Shown piece by piece: positions 24,707 to 32,673 of a DNA stretch of 64,000 nt (positions are counted from its first letter, which is position 1; every line of letters begins with the position of its first letter). The stretch covers positions 1,984,001 through 2,048,000 of the forward strand of contig NZ_LT607753.1 of NCBI RefSeq assembly GCF_900090295.1, in the 5' to 3' direction. Both the position numbers and the translations under genes were made by a program. The notes beneath the pieces were generated by a model. It ran no database searches. It was given only the letters and a program-made list of their open reading frames with translations, and had not been told where the DNA came from. This stretch comes from Micromonospora coxensis. GTDB lineage: Bacteria > Actinomycetota > Actinomycetes > Mycobacteriales > Micromonosporaceae.

Positions 24707-25327
24707 TCAGCCGGCCAGTGCGGCGACCCGGCGGGTGAGGTCCTCGCCGTCGAGGAAACCCTGGTGGACCACCCTGCCGTCCCGGTCGATGATCAAGAAG
24801 GTGCTCTGCTCGACGATCTCGAAGCGGCGCCAGAGCGTGCCGGCCCGGTCGTCGAGCTGGAGCGTGCCGGCCAGTTCGAACTCGGTGACGAAGTCCTTCA
24901 TGGCCTTCTGCTCGCCGAGGCCGGCGACCCCGACGATCGGCACGGTGTCCCGGTACTTCGGCGCGATCTCGGCCACCGTCCACGCCTGACTGGCGCAGGT
25001 GGCGCACCAGGGCGCCCAGAACCACAGCACCACCGGCTTCCCGGCCAGTCCGGCGGCGGAGAACGGCGTACCGTCGAGGGTCTTCGCGTCGAACCGCAGC
25101 GTGTCCGGCACCTGCGCGGGGGCCGACGGGGCGCCGGTGGCCGGCCCGCCGGACGGCAGTGGCGAGGCGGTGCCGACCGGGACCACTGCCTCGGTGGCCG
25201 ACCGCGCCGGGTCGTCGCCGGCCGCGCACCCGGCGGCGGCGACCAGGACACCGGCCAGCACGGCGGCGGTGGCGACGAGCCGTCCGGGCGGCCGTCGGTC
25301 CGGGCGGTTCCTCCGGTACGACCGCAT
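24707..25327 (-). CDS. TlpA/ResA-like thioredoxin-fold lipoprotein
   Basis: The 206-aa protein has a basic start, a hydrophobic helix and a lipobox (VLVAAAGC), so it is anchored outside the cytoplasmic membrane. A linker rich in Pro and Ala follows, then a thioredoxin-like domain with KPVVLWFWAPWCATCASQAWTV; CATC is the redox-active disulfide, and VEQSTFLIIDRDG holds a Ser-Thr where the cis-Pro usually lies. It would reduce or oxidise thiols of exported proteins. It is the last gene of a three-gene minus-strand operon (22-bp gap to the flavoprotein gene), whose other members could feed it electrons. GAGAGGAG precedes the ATG. Confidence 0.9.
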   Translation of the reverse strand: MRSYRRNRPDRRPPGRLVATAAVLAGVLVAAAGCAAGDDPARSATEAVVPVGTASPLPSGGPATGAPSAPAQVPDTLRFDAKTLDGTPFSAAGLAGKPVVLWFWAPWCATCASQAWTVAEIAPKYRDTVPIVGVAGLGEQKAMKDFVTEFELAGTLQLDDRAGTLWRRFEIVEQSTFLIIDRDGRVVHQGFLDGEDLTRRVAALAG

Positions 25328-25349
25328 CGGCGTCTCCTCTCGGTACTGA

Positions 25350-26819
25350 CTACTTGTTGGCGTCGACGAGCCGCAACGCCAGCTCGGGGCAGACCTTGAC
25401 GGCCTTCATCGCGCCCTCCTTGAGCCAGGTCGGCACGGGCGTGGCGGGGAAGGCGGGGTATCCGTTGTGGTCGAGCCGGATGAAGTCGGGCACGACGTGC
25501 GCACAGAGCCCGTGTCCGTCGCAGCGGGACCAGTCCAGGGTCAGCTTCTGCGGGTTGGCGTCGGGCGCGCCGGGCAGGCTCATCACGCCCTTGACCCGCT
25601 TGCCGCACCCCTCACCGGTGGTGTGCAGGCGCAGGTCCTCGGCGAAGACCTCCATCGCGGACAGCGCGAACCGGGACGTACCGTCGGGGTGGCTGCACGC
25701 GCCACGGCCCTTGACGTCGCCGGCGGCGGCCCGGACGACCTCCACCGGCGCGCTGCCGGAGACCGCCAGGTCGACGGCGCGGGCCAGGTCCGGCAGGCCC
25801 CGTTTGCACGGCCCGCACTGGCCGGCGGACTCCCCGGCCAGGTAGCGGACCACCTGGGCGGCCTCGCCGAGCGGGCAGGTGTCGGTGCCGAGCGGGAGGA
25901 TGATGCCGGCGCCGAGCGTGCCGCCGACCCGGGTCAGGCTCCTGCGGGAGACCTCCGCCCGGTCCGCCGCCTCCGGGGTGATCCAGCGGCCGTGGTAGCC
26001 GCCCATCAGGATGCCCGGGCCCTCCGGCACCTCGCACAGGTCGAGGATCTCGCGCAGCGGGGTGCCCGCGGCGCACTCCACCACCGCGGGGCGCTTCGCC
26101 GCGCCGGTCACGGTGAGCAGCACGGTGCCGGGCTCGTCGTCGGTGCCGAGCGCCGCGTACTCGTACGGGCCGAGCCGGGCGGCGACGGCGAGTTGGGCGT
26201 ACGTCTCGGCGTTGGAGAGCAGCGTCGGCAGGTTCCGGACGCCGGAGTCGCTGGCACGCTTCTTGGTGCCGGGTGGGATGTGCGGCAGCCCGTTGATGCC
26301 GTTGACCAGCGCGCCGCCCTCACCGGAGATGAACCGGTGCGGCACGGTGACGATGCTGGTCTCGACGGGCATCCGGCGCTCGGCGAGGGCCTCGGTGAGC
26401 GACTCCCGCCCGATCAGGTCGTCGGCGACGCAGAGCACGATCTCCTCGGCGTCCAGCGCGTACGCGGCCAGCGCCGCGCCGTCGAGGATCAGGTGCGGCG
26501 CGCGGGTGAGCAGCACCTTGTCCTTCCAGCTCGCCGGCTCGCCCTCGCTGGCGTTGACCACCACCACGGCGGGCAGGTCCTGGCGCTCGCAGGACTCCAG
26601 CACCGCCTTGATCTTGCGGGCGAACGGGAAGCCGGCTCCGCCCTTGCCCTTGAGCTGGATGCTCTCGGCCAGCCGGAGCAGGTTGGCCGGTTCCATCGGG
26701 CCGATCGGTCCGTGCACCATCTCGTGCGCGACCAGGTCGAGCCGGCCGAACTCGGCGAACCCGGCGGTGAGCCGGGGCTCGCCGATGCAGGCCACCGGGG
26801 GAATCTTGGTCCGGTTCAC
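25350..26819 (-). CDS. NuoF-like NADH dehydrogenase flavoprotein fused to a ferredoxin
   Basis: The 489-aa soluble protein has an NuoF (complex I 51-kDa) core: the FMN loop GKGGAGFPFARK (about 58-69), an NADH-binding region with VNASEGEPAS, SLBB-like strands (about 235-300), and the iron-sulfur segment ESAGQCGPCKRG with a further Cys in GRGACSHPDG. In NuoF the first ligand sits in ESCG; here it is Ala, so cluster N3 has only three of four Cys in this stretch. The last 70 residues add a ferredoxin domain CDGHGLC...VKVCPE, whose spacing (C-x5-C) suggests a [3Fe-4S] cluster. The start GTG overlaps the stop of the membrane-protein gene. Confidence 0.9.
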   Translation of the reverse strand: MNRTKIPPVACIGEPRLTAGFAEFGRLDLVAHEMVHGPIGPMEPANLLRLAESIQLKGKGGAGFPFARKIKAVLESCERQDLPAVVVVNASEGEPASWKDKVLLTRAPHLILDGAALAAYALDAEEIVLCVADDLIGRESLTEALAERRMPVETSIVTVPHRFISGEGGALVNGINGLPHIPPGTKKRASDSGVRNLPTLLSNAETYAQLAVAARLGPYEYAALGTDDEPGTVLLTVTGAAKRPAVVECAAGTPLREILDLCEVPEGPGILMGGYHGRWITPEAADRAEVSRRSLTRVGGTLGAGIILPLGTDTCPLGEAAQVVRYLAGESAGQCGPCKRGLPDLARAVDLAVSGSAPVEVVRAAAGDVKGRGACSHPDGTSRFALSAMEVFAEDLRLHTTGEGCGKRVKGVMSLPGAPDANPQKLTLDWSRCDGHGLCAHVVPDFIRLDHNGYPAFPATPVPTWLKEGAMKAVKVCPELALRLVDANK

Positions 26820-28624
26820 TTGGCCTCACCCCGCAGCCCCGCCCAGTACGCCCCGTCCACCTCGGCCGCGCTGGCCCGGCGGCTCCGCCGGCCCCGGCCC
26901 TCGCTGGAGGACCGCATCGCCCGGCGGGAGGCCAGGTCGACCAGGGTGGGAGTGTCGTCGACGGGCAGGTCGTCCCCGGCGTAGCGGGCCGGCGGGCGCC
27001 AGTAGTCCGGCTGCTCCGGCACGTCGTCGTCGACGCTGTGCCGGCCGGCCCCGCTGCGCGGGGTCGCGGAGATCGGCTCGGCCGAGACCGGCGAGGTGGC
27101 CTCCCAGCGGCGGGGGCTGTCCCAGGGCTCCTCGGGCTCGTCGGTGCTCCGGCGGGGCGGTGACGAGTAGCGCGCGGCCAGGTCGTCGTCGTCGCGGCGG
27201 GCGCGCCGACCGGTGGAGGCCGGACGCTCGTCCTCGTCGTCGAGCCGGGCCCGGCGGCCGGTGGAGGCGGGACGCACGTCCTCGTCCTCCAACCGGGCCC
27301 GACGCCCGGTCGACACCGGACGCACGTCCTCGTCCTCCAACCGCGCCCGACGGCCCGTGGAGACCGGACGCACGTCCTCGTCCTCCAACCGCGCCCGACG
27401 GCCCGTGGAGACCGGACGCACGTCCTCGTCCTCCAACCGCGCCCGACGGCCCGTGGAGACCGGACGCACGTCCTCCTCGTAGCGGGACCGCCGGCCGCCG
27501 GAGACGGGGGCGACGTCCTCCTCGCCGCGGCGGCGGGCGGAGCGCTCCTCGTCCCGCCGACGCTCGACGCGCTCCGCCCGCGCGGCGGAGCGGCGGGCGG
27601 CCGGCTCCAGGTCGCGCTCCCGACGCCGCGGCTCCGGCTCCTCGACCTCGCGGCGGGACCGGCCGGCGCGGACCGGCTCGCGCAGGGTGCCCGGCTCGGG
27701 CACCACCGGCACGGTGAACCGGTCGGGGTCGCGTCGCCGGGCCGCGCCCGACTGGCCCCACGAACCGGTGGCGGTGGTCTCCGCCCAGCCGCTGCGGCCG
27801 TCCTCCTCCTCGCCCTTCCTGCGGCCGAGGCCGCCGAGCAGCGTGCGGGCCTTGCCGTCCTCGCTGCCCTTGCCGGTCATCGCGACGTTCAGCACGGCGG
27901 CCTGGTGCTGCTCCCGGCTGCGCCGGCCGAGGTACAGCGAGAACCGGACCAGCAGTGCGATCACCACGAGCACGACGCAGGCCAGGTAGCTCAGGGTCAC
28001 CCAGGACTTGGCGGCGCGGCCGGCGTTGAGGCCGTGGATCAGCGCGAAGGGCCAGGACACGTACGCCATCGAGTGCAGGGAGCGCCAGAACCACTTCGGG
28101 CCGACGCCGGCGAAGCGGACCCGGACGATGCCGGTCCACAGCACGCTGACCATGAGGAACGCGGCGACGGTGCCGAGGCCGACGTAGAGGCCGGAGCCGC
28201 CGATGAACGGCACCACGGCGTCGGTCGGGCCGGCCCGGCCGATCGAGATCTTGGTGATGACGTGGAAGACCAGGCCGGCGACGCCGAGGATGCCGGTGGC
28301 CCGGTGCGCGGACTGCAGCAGCACCCGGTGCGGGATCTGCAGCACGAGCCGGTCGGTGGCGAGCAGCCCCATCATGACGGTGAGGCTGAGCGAGACCAGG
28401 GCCACCACACCGGCGAAGAACTCCGTGAAGACGAAGCCGTACGCGTACATGGCGCCGCCGTTGCCGGACATCTCCACACCCGCCCACAGCAGGCCGAGCG
28501 CGGAGGCGGCCATCAGCGCCATCGCAGACTTCGACACGGTGCGGACACCACGGCTGCTGGTGGTGGTCCGGACGGTCGCCGCCTTCTGGTTCTGCTTTGC
28601 CCGGGCCATCTGCTCCTCGATCAT
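26816..28624 (-). CDS. Ferric-reductase-like bis-haem membrane protein with repeat tail
   Basis: The 602-aa protein has about six membrane helices in residues 30-230. Two helices each carry a His pair 13-14 residues apart: SAHRATGILGVAGLVFH and SLHSMAYVSWPFALIH. This is the bis-haem b pattern of the ferric reductase/NADPH oxidase family (FRD/NOX, YedZ/MsrQ). The protein lacks the FAD/NAD domain of FRD enzymes. Instead, a long cytoplasmic tail (about 245-602) is charged, Arg/Asp/Glu-rich, and holds seven 16-residue repeats of the type RPVSTGRRARLEDEDV. The downstream gene, translationally coupled, is an NADH flavoprotein, so the tail may be the docking arm. Start ATG 28624. Confidence 0.88.
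   Translation of the reverse strand: MIEEQMARAKQNQKAATVRTTTSSRGVRTVSKSAMALMAASALGLLWAGVEMSGNGGAMYAYGFVFTEFFAGVVALVSLSLTVMMGLLATDRLVLQIPHRVLLQSAHRATGILGVAGLVFHVITKISIGRAGPTDAVVPFIGGSGLYVGLGTVAAFLMVSVLWTGIVRVRFAGVGPKWFWRSLHSMAYVSWPFALIHGLNAGRAAKSWVTLSYLACVVLVVIALLVRFSLYLGRRSREQHQAAVLNVAMTGKGSEDGKARTLLGGLGRRKGEEEDGRSGWAETTATGSWGQSGAARRRDPDRFTVPVVPEPGTLREPVRAGRSRREVEEPEPRRRERDLEPAARRSAARAERVERRRDEERSARRRGEEDVAPVSGGRRSRYEEDVRPVSTGRRARLEDEDVRPVSTGRRARLEDEDVRPVSTGRRARLEDEDVRPVSTGRRARLEDEDVRPASTGRRARLDDEDERPASTGRRARRDDDDLAARYSSPPRRSTDEPEEPWDSPRRWEATSPVSAEPISATPRSGAGRHSVDDDVPEQPDYWRPPARYAGDDLPVDDTPTLVDLASRRAMRSSSEGRGRRSRRASAAEVDGAYWAGLRGEAK
27177..27512. repeat. 48-bp tandem repeat array within coding sequence
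   Basis: Seven in-frame units start at 27177, 27225, 27273, 27321, 27369, 27417 and 27465. The units at 27321, 27369 and 27417 are identical on reading, and outer units are progressively more degenerate. Each unit encodes 16 residues of the FRD-like protein tail. The identical central units point to recent expansion by slippage or unequal crossover. Confidence 0.9.
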
Positions 28625-28784
28625 GTCTCACGGCGACGCCGCCACCGGCCGACCTGCTCCTTCATCCAGTACGGACGTCCGGCGCGTACGGATCAGTGCG
28701 GGTGTCGAATTTCTCGCGGGATTTCTCGAACCACCACGGCCCCGGGCGCGTGTAGCGCCCTGCGCAACGACACATGTCCATCCG

Positions 28785-28814
28785 TTGACAGTTCTTGCAA
28801 CGCGCTTGTAACCT
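28785..28814 (+). promoter_or_regulatory. Amylase promoter with operator-like repeats
   Basis: The perfect -35 box TTGACA (28785-28790), an 18-nt spacer and the -10 box TAACCT (28809-28814) form a strong promoter. The spacer and -10 region hold an imperfect dyad TTGCAACGCGCTTGTAA (28795-28811) and three CTTGN elements at 28794, 28805 and 28813. These resemble LacI-type or TTGC direct repeats in Streptomyces amylase promoters. The dyad overlaps the -10 box, so repression without maltose is likely. Confidence 0.65.
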
Positions 28815-28901
28815 TGCCGAAAATTTCAGCACGACTCGCAAGAAGTCGTCAGCTGAGCCCTCCCCCGCGCTGCCACCGTCCCCCGAACCCCAGGAGTACC
28901 G

Positions 28902-30350
28902 ATGCATCGACGTCGATGCCGATCGGCGCTTGTCGCCCTCGGCGCGCTCGCCAGCCTGCTCGTGCCCACCGTCGTCGCGGCACCCCCGGCCGCCGCGGCG
29001 CCGTCCGGCACGAAGAACGTCATCGCCAACCTCTTCGAGTGGAACTGGCCCTCGGTGGCCAGCGAGTGCACCAGCACGCTCGGTCCCAAGGGCTACGGCT
29101 ACGTCCAGGTGTCCCCGCCCCAGGAGCACGTCCGGGGCAACCAGTGGTGGGTGGCGTACCAGCCGGTCAGCTACCGGATCGAGTCCCGCAAGGGCACCCG
29201 GGCGCAGTTCCAGTCCATGGTGAACACCTGCCACGCCGCCGGCGTGAAGGTCATCGTCGACACGGTCATCAACCACATGTCCGGCCAGGACGCCGGCGGC
29301 ACCGGCTGGGCCGGCTCGTCGTACGGGCACTACAACTACCCGGGCATCTACCAGTCGCAGGACTTCCACTACTGCGGCCGCAACGCCGGCAACGAGATCA
29401 CCAACTACAACGACCGGTGGGAGGTGCAGAACTGCGAGCTGGTCAACCTCTCCGACCTCAAGACCGAGTCGGACTACGTGCGGTCGCGGATCGCGGCGTA
29501 CATGAACGACCTGCTCTCCCTCGGGGTGGACGGCTTCCGGCTGGACGCCAGCAAGCACATGCCGGCCGCCGACATCGCCGCCATCAAGGGCAAGCTCTCC
29601 CGGTCGGCGTACATCGTGCAGGAGGTCATCTACGGCGCGGGCGAGCCGATCGGCCCGGGTGAGTACACCGGTAACGGCGACGTGCACGAGTTCCGGTACG
29701 GCAAGGACCTGGCCCGGATGTTCAACAACGAGCGCCTGGCGTACCTGAAGAACTTCGGCGAGGCGTGGGGCTACCTGCCCAACGGCTCGGCGGCGGTCTT
29801 CGTGGACAACCACGACACCCAGCGCGACGTCAGCGGGGTGCTGACGTACAAGAACGGCCGCACCTACGCGCTGGCCAACGCCTTCATGCTGGCCTGGCCG
29901 TACGGCTCCAAGACGGTCCAGTCCAGCTACACCTTCAGCAACCGCGACGCCGGCCCCCCGTCGGACGCCAACAACAAGACCCTGAACACCACCTGCTTCT
30001 CCGGGTGGGAGTGCGAGCACCGCTGGCAGGTCATCGCCAACATGGTCGGCTTCCACAACGCCACCCAGGGCGCCGGGGTCAGCAACTGGTACGACAACGG
30101 CTACCAGCACATCGCCTTCAGCCGGACCGGCAAGGGCTACCTGACGATCAACGACGAGGACTTCGCGGTCAACGGCCGCTCCTACTACGCCGGGCTGCCG
30201 GCGGGCCGGTACTGCGACGTCGTCCACGGCACCTTCAGCAACGGCTCGTGCAGCGGGCCGGTGATCACGGTGGATTCCGCCGGCTGGTTCGCCGCCAACA
30301 TCCCGGCGCACGACGCGGTCGCCATCCACGTGGGCGCCAAGCTGTCCTGA
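28902..30350 (+). CDS. Secreted GH13 alpha-amylase
   Basis: The 482-aa secreted enzyme hydrolyses alpha-1,4-glucan (starch). Signal peptide about 1-33. The TIM-barrel core carries the GH13 regions: DTVINHM (region I), GFRLDASKH with nucleophile Asp215, IVQEVIY with acid/base Glu241, and FVDNHDTQR with Asp305. A C-terminal beta domain follows (about 395-482), with no starch-binding module. The closeness of the four regions to Streptomyces amylases suggests subfamily GH13_32. Calcium-binding residues lie near VINHMS. The gene stands alone between its own regulated promoter and a terminator. Confidence 0.95.
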   Translation: MHRRRCRSALVALGALASLLVPTVVAAPPAAAAPSGTKNVIANLFEWNWPSVASECTSTLGPKGYGYVQVSPPQEHVRGNQWWVAYQPVSYRIESRKGTRAQFQSMVNTCHAAGVKVIVDTVINHMSGQDAGGTGWAGSSYGHYNYPGIYQSQDFHYCGRNAGNEITNYNDRWEVQNCELVNLSDLKTESDYVRSRIAAYMNDLLSLGVDGFRLDASKHMPAADIAAIKGKLSRSAYIVQEVIYGAGEPIGPGEYTGNGDVHEFRYGKDLARMFNNERLAYLKNFGEAWGYLPNGSAAVFVDNHDTQRDVSGVLTYKNGRTYALANAFMLAWPYGSKTVQSSYTFSNRDAGPPSDANNKTLNTTCFSGWECEHRWQVIANMVGFHNATQGAGVSNWYDNGYQHIAFSRTGKGYLTINDEDFAVNGRSYYAGLPAGRYCDVVHGTFSNGSCSGPVITVDSAGWFAANIPAHDAVAIHVGAKLS

Positions 30351-30364
30351 CCCGTTCGACCCGC

Positions 30365-30410
30365 GCCAGGGGCCGCACCCGACGGAATCTCCTCGGGTGG
30401 GGCCCCTGGC
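30365..30410 (+). terminator. Terminator after the first amylase gene
   Basis: A 10-bp outer stem GCCAGGGGCC/GGCCCCTGGC encloses an inner stem, followed by CATTTCTGTG. It begins 15 nt after the amylase stop codon. Confidence 0.75.
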
Positions 30411-30423
30411 CATTTCTGTGCCC

Positions 30424-30429
30424 TACAGT
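30424..30429 (+). promoter_or_regulatory. -10 box of a leaderless promoter
   Basis: TACAGT fits the TAnnnT pattern and ends 6 nt before GTG 30436, so transcription should begin at the start codon. No clear -35 box is seen; the terminator hairpin occupies that region. Confidence 0.5.
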
Positions 30430-30435
30430 TGTTTT

Positions 30436-31362
30436 GTGCTGTTTGACCGTTTGACCTCCCGCTTCGGCGTCGGTCCGCTGGCCACCGCCTTCGGCGTACC
30501 GGCGCTGGTCGCACTCGCCCTGCTGGTCAACTCGGCGCTGCACCACGATGGCGTGTCCCCGCCGGCCGCCCTTGCCCCGCCACCGACGACGATCGCACCG
30601 CCCACTGCGACCACCGCGCCGACCGGACCGCCGAGCGACGAGCCGGTGCCGGTGGCGGGCCCGGTGCCCGCCGGCCTCCCCGTGATCGACTACGACCCCG
30701 CCCCCGGCGGCTTCCCCGCCGACCCGCAGCCCGGCGACACCGCGCCGCTGACCGAGGGTCTGTCGCCGACCCGGCGGATCGCCGCGTACGACGCCCCGGG
30801 CGGACGCCCGCTGGCCCTGCTCGCCCCGACGATCAGCGGCGTCGAGCTGACCATGCCGGTGGTGGCGCGCCGCGCCGGCTGGACGGCGGCGCTGCTCCCC
30901 TCGGCCAACCGGCGCATCGCCTGGCTCCCCGAGGGCGGCTGGAGCAGGGTGTTGCTGCGCGACCAGATCGTGGTGGAACGCAAGCCGCACCGGCTGACCT
31001 GGTACCGGCACGGCGAGGCCGTCGACTCCTGGCCGGTCGCCCTCGGCATGCCGGGACAGCTCACGCCGTTGGGCCGTACCTTCGTCCTCGGCCGCACTCC
31101 CCCGCCCCAGGAGATCTACGGCGGGGTCGACATCTTCGCCCTCGGCGCGATCCCCGACGACCCGGACGCGGTGCCGACCGGCCTGCGCGGCGCGCACATC
31201 GGCCTGCACAGCTGGTACGACGACAGCACGCTCGGCCGGAACGTCACCAACGGCTGCATCCGGCTGACCCGCAACGCCCAGCGCAAACTCCTCGACGAGG
31301 TGCCGCCCGGCACCCCGCTGATCGTGGTCGACGAGCTGCCCACCCCACCACCCACCGCCTGA
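30436..31362 (+). CDS. L,D-transpeptidase (YkuD domain)
   Basis: The 308-aa protein has a membrane anchor/signal helix (about 13-33), a Pro/Thr-rich linker (about 42-85), a SH3-like segment and a C-terminal YkuD catalytic domain (about 170-305). The catalytic motif HIGLHSWYDDSTLGRNVTNGCIRL holds the essential His and Cys. These enzymes make 3-3 peptidoglycan cross-links outside the cell. GTG 30436 is chosen because the upstream -10 box puts the transcript start there (leaderless); GTG 30418 and GTG 30397 would lie in the promoter or terminator. Confidence 0.92.
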   Translation: MLFDRLTSRFGVGPLATAFGVPALVALALLVNSALHHDGVSPPAALAPPPTTIAPPTATTAPTGPPSDEPVPVAGPVPAGLPVIDYDPAPGGFPADPQPGDTAPLTEGLSPTRRIAAYDAPGGRPLALLAPTISGVELTMPVVARRAGWTAALLPSANRRIAWLPEGGWSRVLLRDQIVVERKPHRLTWYRHGEAVDSWPVALGMPGQLTPLGRTFVLGRTPPPQEIYGGVDIFALGAIPDDPDAVPTGLRGAHIGLHSWYDDSTLGRNVTNGCIRLTRNAQRKLLDEVPPGTPLIVVDELPTPPPTA

Positions 31363-31365
31363 ACA

Positions 31366-31410
31366 CGCCCGGTCGGCGCCAACGGCGTTCCCGTTGGCGC
31401 CGACCGGGCG
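31366..31410. terminator. Bidirectional terminator hairpin
   Basis: A perfect 20-bp stem (31366-31385 with 31391-31410) with a 5-nt loop separates the convergent L,D-transpeptidase and DUF3103-like genes. Confidence 0.85.
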
Positions 31411-31432
31411 GCTCGACGCCCGACCGGAGGAG

Positions 31433-32572
31433 TCAGAGCGGCGCCACCCAGTACGGGACGACGTCCATCCAGCCGTTGGCGCCCGCGCCGTGCCTCCGGC
31501 CACTGCTGGTGGTGCTCAGGGTGTACCAGGCGTCCACGAAGTCCGGGTCGTCGGTGTACCAGGAGGTCGGGATGGCGTCCAGGATCGCGTTGACCAGCGG
31601 GGCGTACGCGCCACCGTCCACGATCACCAGCAGCGCGTTGGCGATCGCCTTGACCAGCGCCGAGTAGTTGGTGTCGCCGTCGTCCTCCATCATGACCACG
31701 TCGGCCAGGTTGTACTTGTACGCCGAGAAGTGCACCAGGAGCTGGTTCGGGTAGTACGTCGTGCCGTCGTGGTCCAGGTACGGCATCTGCACCAGGTCGA
31801 CCTTGGCCTTGCCGTCCAGCCCGAACCCGGCCACGACGGTGTAGATCTCGGCCGCACCCTTGATCCAGGGTTCCTCGTCGTCGCTGAGTCGGACCGCGTT
31901 GACCTTGGTGGCCCAGTAGCCGGAGGTGGCGGTGACCCCCGCCTCGGTGGCGCGGGACGCGGGTCCCGTCGAGGCGGCGTGACCGATGCCCCGCCGACTC
32001 AACCCCTCGCGCATCAGCTTCAGGCCGGCGGAGAGCGCCCGCTCGACGTCCACCTCGACCAGGAGCACCGGTCGCTGCGGCACCTGCGCGGCGTCCAGCA
32101 CCACCTCGGCGCCGGAGCGGTCGTAGGCGGTCACCCTCGTCGCCGAGTCGTCGGTCGAGGCGGCGGCCACCAGCGGCGCCTCACCACGAGCCAGCGCCGC
32201 GCGCATGTCCGGGTGGGCCAACCGCAGCTGGAGCAGCGAGCCGGTGTCGGCCGGCAGCCCCTTGGCGATCAGCAGCCGCTGGTTGGCGGCACGCAGGTCG
32301 TCGGCGAGCCGACCGTTCATCTTGACGGCGAGCAGGTCGACCGGGCCGCGCGCGGCGGTGGCGCTCAGGCGGTCGCCGGTGGGCCGGTCGACGACCGCCA
32401 CCTGGCGAGCCACCTCGTCGATGATGGTGAGCACCGGGCCGGCGGCGACGGCCGCCGGTGCCGGGCTGACGTGGTCGGGCCGGGCGTACGCCGGGCCGGC
32501 AACGACCACGGCCAGGGTGGTGGCCGCGATGCCGAGCGACCGGGCGGCGCGACGGAAGGTACGTGGGTTCAC
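31433..32572 (-). CDS. Secreted DUF3103-like hypothetical protein
   Basis: The 379-aa protein has a signal peptide (RTFRRAARSLGIAATTLAVVVAGPAYA) and a large soluble domain with ATSGYWATKVNAVRLSDDEEPWIKGAAEIYTVVAGFG, VQMPYLDHDGTTYYPNQLLVHFSAYKYNLADVVMMEDDG and an acidic C-terminus. This wording matches the DUF3103 family, whose role is unknown; the Asp-rich DHDGTTYY and MEDDGDTNYS segments could bind calcium. GTG 32572 follows GAGGAG. The promoter upstream overlaps the 3' end of the next gene (stop at 32670). Confidence 0.82.
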   Translation of the reverse strand: MNPRTFRRAARSLGIAATTLAVVVAGPAYARPDHVSPAPAAVAAGPVLTIIDEVARQVAVVDRPTGDRLSATAARGPVDLLAVKMNGRLADDLRAANQRLLIAKGLPADTGSLLQLRLAHPDMRAALARGEAPLVAAASTDDSATRVTAYDRSGAEVVLDAAQVPQRPVLLVEVDVERALSAGLKLMREGLSRRGIGHAASTGPASRATEAGVTATSGYWATKVNAVRLSDDEEPWIKGAAEIYTVVAGFGLDGKAKVDLVQMPYLDHDGTTYYPNQLLVHFSAYKYNLADVVMMEDDGDTNYSALVKAIANALLVIVDGGAYAPLVNAILDAIPTSWYTDDPDFVDAWYTLSTTSSGRRHGAGANGWMDVVPYWVAPL

Positions 32573-32644
32573 GTCGGCTCCTCTGCGTGTCCCGGCCACC
32601 GGCCTGTGGGCGGGTGACCGGGGATGTGACGACCGGGAGTCATA

Positions 32645-32673
32645 TAGATATACATGGATAGCGCGAACGTCAA
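32645..32673 (-). promoter_or_regulatory. Promoter for the DUF3103-like gene
   Basis: On the minus strand TTGACG (32673-32668) is followed after 17 nt by TATCTA (32650-32645), inside an A+T-rich patch reading TATATCTATATG. The -35 box overlaps the stop codon of the prolyl-oligopeptidase gene. Confidence 0.5.

Noticed and set aside
24898..25608. 236-codon minus-strand frame across the TlpA gene
   Set aside because: It is a frame-shifted shadow of the TlpA and flavoprotein genes; the TlpA frame has a lipobox and CATC motif.
27177..27512. Repeat array considered as CRISPR
   Set aside because: Units are directly adjacent, in-frame and coding, with no unique spacers and no cas genes.
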